Source: Verrucomicrobiota bacterium (GTDB taxonomy: Bacteria > Verrucomicrobiota > Verrucomicrobiia > Limisphaerales > SIBE01). From it: a DNA stretch of 33,743 nt. This document shows, one piece after another, positions 31,591 to 33,743 of this stretch. The stretch's first letter is position 1. Every line of letters begins with the position of its first letter. A program made the translations under genes and the position numbers. The stretch covers positions 1-33,743 of the forward strand of contig JAIPJX010000042.1 of NCBI GenBank assembly GCA_021733945.1, read 5' to 3'. Below the pieces are notes generated by a model that worked only from the letters and a program-made list of their open reading frames with translations, was not told where the DNA came from and ran no database searches.

Positions 31591-32535
31591 TCAGGCTGAA
31601 AAAAGCGGCTGTGTTCCGGAGGTCAAAAACGCTTCGACGGCTGCTGCGTCCGGAATTCCGGCCTGACCGCCCCGAAGCGTCGCCTTCAAGGCGGCTGCGG
31701 CGGTTGCTCTGAGAATACGTTGTTCCAAGGGAATCCCCAGGGCGATACCCGCGGCGTAAGCTCCATGAAAAACATCCCCGCAGCCCGTTGTATCGACCGC
31801 CTCCACGTGGAAAGCAGGCTGATGGTGTGTGCGGCCGTCGGTTTCTTCGCCTCTGAACCAGCATCCCCTTGCGCCCGCGGTGATCACGACAACAGATCTA
31901 GTTTGCGACTGCAACTTGTGTAGTGCCTGCGCAATGTCTCGTTGATTCGTGATTCGAAGGGCGAACGATTCGGATACGATCAGGTGATCGACCAGGCTCA
32001 GGAGCTCCATAAATCCAGGTTGATCCGGATTCTCCAGATCCCCCACCACCGGCTTGCCGGCCTCTCGGGCGATGGTGGCTGCCCGGATCATTCCGGGGAG
32101 CCCGAACTGATCGACAAACAGAACGCGCGCGTTGCGGATCACCTCGGGATCAGGCCAGGTGGGACCGGCCCCGATCGCGCCATTCAGGTTCGCGAAAATG
32201 GTGCGGGTTCTCTGGGTTGAATCCACCACGATGAACGAATGAACCACCCGTGCTTCGGGCAATCGCTGCGTATGGTCCAGAGCGACGCCTTCGGCGGCCA
32301 TTCTGTTCAGGGCAAAACTCGAAAGTTCGTCCGTGCCGGTGACGCCTGCATACGCGCATCGCGCACCGAGGCGAGTCGCTGCCACCAGAGCTGTGGCGGT
32401 GAGACCGCCGCATTGTCGTTCCGTTCGGGAGACCGGCACCTTGGTATCCGCGGGTGGATAGCTGTCGACATACACCAGGTCATCCACGGCGACGCACCCG
32501 AGTCCCAGGACATCGATCGGCGGGTTGGTATTCAC
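31591..32535 (-). CDS. PfkB-family carbohydrate kinase
   Basis: The 314-residue protein is a ribokinase-like sugar kinase that transfers phosphate from ATP to a sugar. It starts with the usual IDVLGLGCVAVDDLVYV strand, has the Gly-Gly sugar-binding turn at 43-44 (QCGG), and the C-terminal signature VDTTGCGDVFHGAY (247-260) with the anion hole and Asp254 as catalytic base. The substrate cannot be told from sequence. The start is GTG 32535, whose GTGA overlaps the stop of the upstream transposase-like gene. No Shine-Dalgarno site is seen, so translation may depend on coupling to that gene. Confidence 0.94.
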   Translation of the reverse strand: MNTNPPIDVLGLGCVAVDDLVYVDSYPPADTKVPVSRTERQCGGLTATALVAATRLGARCAYAGVTGTDELSSFALNRMAAEGVALDHTQRLPEARVVHSFIVVDSTQRTRTIFANLNGAIGAGPTWPDPEVIRNARVLFVDQFGLPGMIRAATIAREAGKPVVGDLENPDQPGFMELLSLVDHLIVSESFALRITNQRDIAQALHKLQSQTRSVVVITAGARGCWFRGEETDGRTHHQPAFHVEAVDTTGCGDVFHGAYAAGIALGIPLEQRILRATAAAALKATLRGGQAGIPDAAAVEAFLTSGTQPLFSA

Positions 32536-33512
32536 GCGACAATGGATTTTCGGAGAGCCCGCAAGGTTCTCAGGCCCTTGAAAGGCAGGCGCCGGAGCGG
32601 TCGTGCCCCGCTGGTGCGTTTGGGCCCGAACCGATCCCGATGTTTCCGGAACATCTCCTCGACAAACAGGCGTGACCCCAGAACGGCGCCGTCGTTGAAA
32701 TAGCGAATCCGAAGTCTTAGCGACTGCAAATGGCTCAGTCGGCCTTTTCCTTTCCAGAGAGCTCGGATCTTTTCGATCTCAAGATCGGGATCTGCACCCG
32801 CGCCAGCGAACCGGGTTTTCCCGAACAAGGTGATCTGATATTTGCCGACCACCTTCCGCCAGTCCCCGCCTTCGGGCCCTTCGAAGCTTTCGATGCCGTT
32901 GATTGCCAAAAGATTGCCTGACGCCGCGTCGGTGTATCCGCAGAACCGGTAATCCGCCGGATCCGCGACCATGCCGGCACGCACCGGGTTCAGGTCGATG
33001 TAGGCTGCGACTGTTCGGACTACTTCCGGGCGATCCTCGACCAGGATGCTGCGAAACCGTTCCGCCCAGAGGGTGCCGAACCTGTTGTGTTGCTTGTTGT
33101 ACCAGACGCTGAAGCGCTGTTTCAGTTCCTTCATGAACACCGACACATCGTGCATTCGTTTGAGCAATCGAACCCTATCCAGTTCCGGGATCGAACCTGT
33201 GATCCGGAGTGATTCGGCAATGAAACGGGATTCGGCAGCCGATTTACCGTAGAACGTCTCGACCCGCTTGAGCAGGTCCTGATCAGTCAGGTCCGGTTGG
33301 GCAGGGACGCGGGTAAGGATGTGGAAGTGATTGGACATGAGACTGTAAGTGATGATCTGGACCCCGCAAAAAGCCGCTTGGCGACGCATCATGGTTCGAA
33401 GCCGTTCCTTCGTGGTGTCGGGCGCGAGAAGGAACTCGCCGGCAACAATTCTGGAGATGCAGTGGTAGACCGCGGAAGTCTCACGCGGAAGCTTAAACCT
33501 GGGAGTTCTCAT
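32532..33512 (-). CDS. Y1/REP-associated transposase-like protein (RAYT type)
   Basis: The 326-residue protein has a Y1_Tnp (HUH) domain of the IS200/IS605-RAYT superfamily, whose members cut and join single-stranded DNA at hairpins. Features are the start FKLPRETSAVYHCISR, the metal-binding HUH motif SLMSNHFHIL (His62, His64) and the RAYT-like AAYIDLNPVRAGMV (about 169-182). The region that normally carries the catalytic Tyr (LW..(S/R)Y) reads LWAERFRSILVED, with Phe153 at the likely Tyr position, so activity is uncertain. A basic C-terminal tail follows (KRTSGARPLRRLPFKG). ATG 33512 is preceded by AGGAG at a 13-base distance. Its stop overlaps the pfkB start, an unusual position for a mobile gene. 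Confidence 0.88.
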   Translation of the reverse strand: MRTPRFKLPRETSAVYHCISRIVAGEFLLAPDTTKERLRTMMRRQAAFCGVQIITYSLMSNHFHILTRVPAQPDLTDQDLLKRVETFYGKSAAESRFIAESLRITGSIPELDRVRLLKRMHDVSVFMKELKQRFSVWYNKQHNRFGTLWAERFRSILVEDRPEVVRTVAAYIDLNPVRAGMVADPADYRFCGYTDAASGNLLAINGIESFEGPEGGDWRKVVGKYQITLFGKTRFAGAGADPDLEIEKIRALWKGKGRLSHLQSLRLRIRYFNDGAVLGSRLFVEEMFRKHRDRFGPKRTSGARPLRRLPFKGLRTLRALRKSIVA

Positions 33513-33525
33513 GACGGTTTTAGGG

Positions 33526-33530
33526 CTCCT
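33526..33530 (-). promoter_or_regulatory. Shine-Dalgarno-like AGGAG before the transposase-like gene
   Basis: On the minus strand AGGAG lies 13 bases before the ATG at 33512, a little farther than usual. It is the only good Shine-Dalgarno-like match before any of the seven minus-strand genes. Confidence 0.4.
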
Positions 33531-33613
33531 TTCGGTATGCAGGAAACCTCGACCCGGAGAGGGGATGTGTCAAATACTTTGAGCCTGTCCCTTAGTCAAT
33601 TCTCTAGGACGCG

Positions 33614-33632
33614 TCTGCCTATCTCCGGCAGA
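33614..33632. repeat. Short inverted repeat upstream of the transposase-like gene
   Basis: TCTGCC (33614-33619) and GGCAGA (33627-33632) form a 6-bp stem with a seven-base loop, about 100 bases upstream of the transposase-like start. It has no GTAG head, so it is not clearly a REP. The remainder of 33531-33690 shows no gene. Confidence 0.35.
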
Positions 33633-33690
33633 GTATGAGGGTTAAGTCTTTAGGCGATTTTTCGGGACATCCTCTTTCAACTTTTTTACC

Positions 33691-33722
33691 CTCGCGGCAT
33701 GAGTAAACCCAAATGCCGCGAG
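33691..33722. repeat. 10-bp perfect inverted repeat at the right edge
   Basis: CTCGCGGCAT (33691-33700) pairs perfectly with ATGCCGCGAG (33713-33722) across a 12-base loop. No T run follows on either strand, so it is not a standard intrinsic terminator. The left arm includes the first two bases of the possible start codon at 33699. Confidence 0.75.
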
Positions 33723-33743
33723 CTTTCCGCCGACGAACAGCAC
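33699..33743 (+). CDS. Possible start of a gene cut by the window edge
   Basis: An ATG at 33699 opens a frame of 15 codons to the edge (MSKPKCRELSADEQH). The short Lys-rich start followed by LSADE is compatible with the beginning of a cytoplasmic protein, for example of the Smr type, but it is far too short to assign. No Shine-Dalgarno site is seen and the start lies in a strong hairpin. Confidence 0.35.
   Translation, partial: MSKPKCRELSADEQH

Noticed and set aside
31544..31864. Upstream extension of the oxidoreductase frame
   Set aside because: It lies within the pfkB-like gene in another frame and precedes the natural start of the Rossmann fold.
33691..33722. The 10-bp hairpin as an intrinsic terminator
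   Set aside because: No T run follows on either strand; the T-rich stretch at 33681-33687 lies on the wrong side for the plus strand and would be A-rich on the minus strand.

Overview
The window is high-GC bacterial DNA that most resembles a Verrucomicrobiota genome, probably of the Pedosphaera/Limisphaera type. The clues are very large cysteine-poor secreted proteins that combine cohesin-like, dockerin-like, leucine-rich and Ig/cadherin-like modules and end in an (F/Y)YR(V/L) motif; a planctomycete/verrucomicrobial cytochrome protein (PSCyt1-DUF1549-DUF1553) next to a DUF1501 protein; a DUF1080 protein; and a formylglycine-type sulfatase. The lineage is an inference from gene content. I see no rRNA, tRNA or CRISPR array.

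Layout. Positions 1-19509 hold three consecutive plus-strand genes for secreted modular proteins of more than 1,340 (5' end outside the window), 823 and about 4,240 residues. A hairpin terminator follows at 19531-19561. Positions 19601-21456 encode GlmS, but the reading frame breaks at a run of six G near 20180. A minus-strand sulfatase (21467-22915) is divergent from a plus-strand FG-GAP/VCBS propeller protein (about 23015-24823). Between that gene and the convergent minus-strand operon lie two inverted GTAG-headed palindromes (24838-24926) that look like a REP pair. From 33512 down to 24960 seven minus-strand genes lie nearly end to end: a Y1/REP-type transposase-like protein, a PfkB sugar kinase, a Gfo/Idh/MocA oxidoreductase, a PIG-L deacetylase, a DUF1080 protein, the PSCyt1-DUF1549-DUF1553 protein and the DUF1501 protein. 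The right edge carries a 10-bp perfect inverted repeat that overlaps the possible start of another plus-strand gene.

How the genes may work together (inference). The first block looks like a cell-surface or matrix system, because each of the first two proteins carries both cohesin-like and dockerin-like modules and so could cross-link with its neighbours. The second block fits uptake and processing of decorated carbohydrates: the sulfatase removes sulfate, the PIG-L protein could remove N-acetyl groups, the oxidoreductase with the DUF1080 protein could run 3-keto-glycoside chemistry, and PfkB could phosphorylate the released sugar. The PSCyt/DUF1501 pair is widespread in PVC bacteria and of uncertain function.

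The points most worth following up are the glmS frame break, the REP-like pair together with a Y1 transposase-like gene whose catalytic tyrosine position appears to be Phe and whose stop overlaps the pfkB start, the two-type alternating repeat array and the domain-in-domain insertion in the giant protein, and the combination of cohesin and dockerin in single chains.
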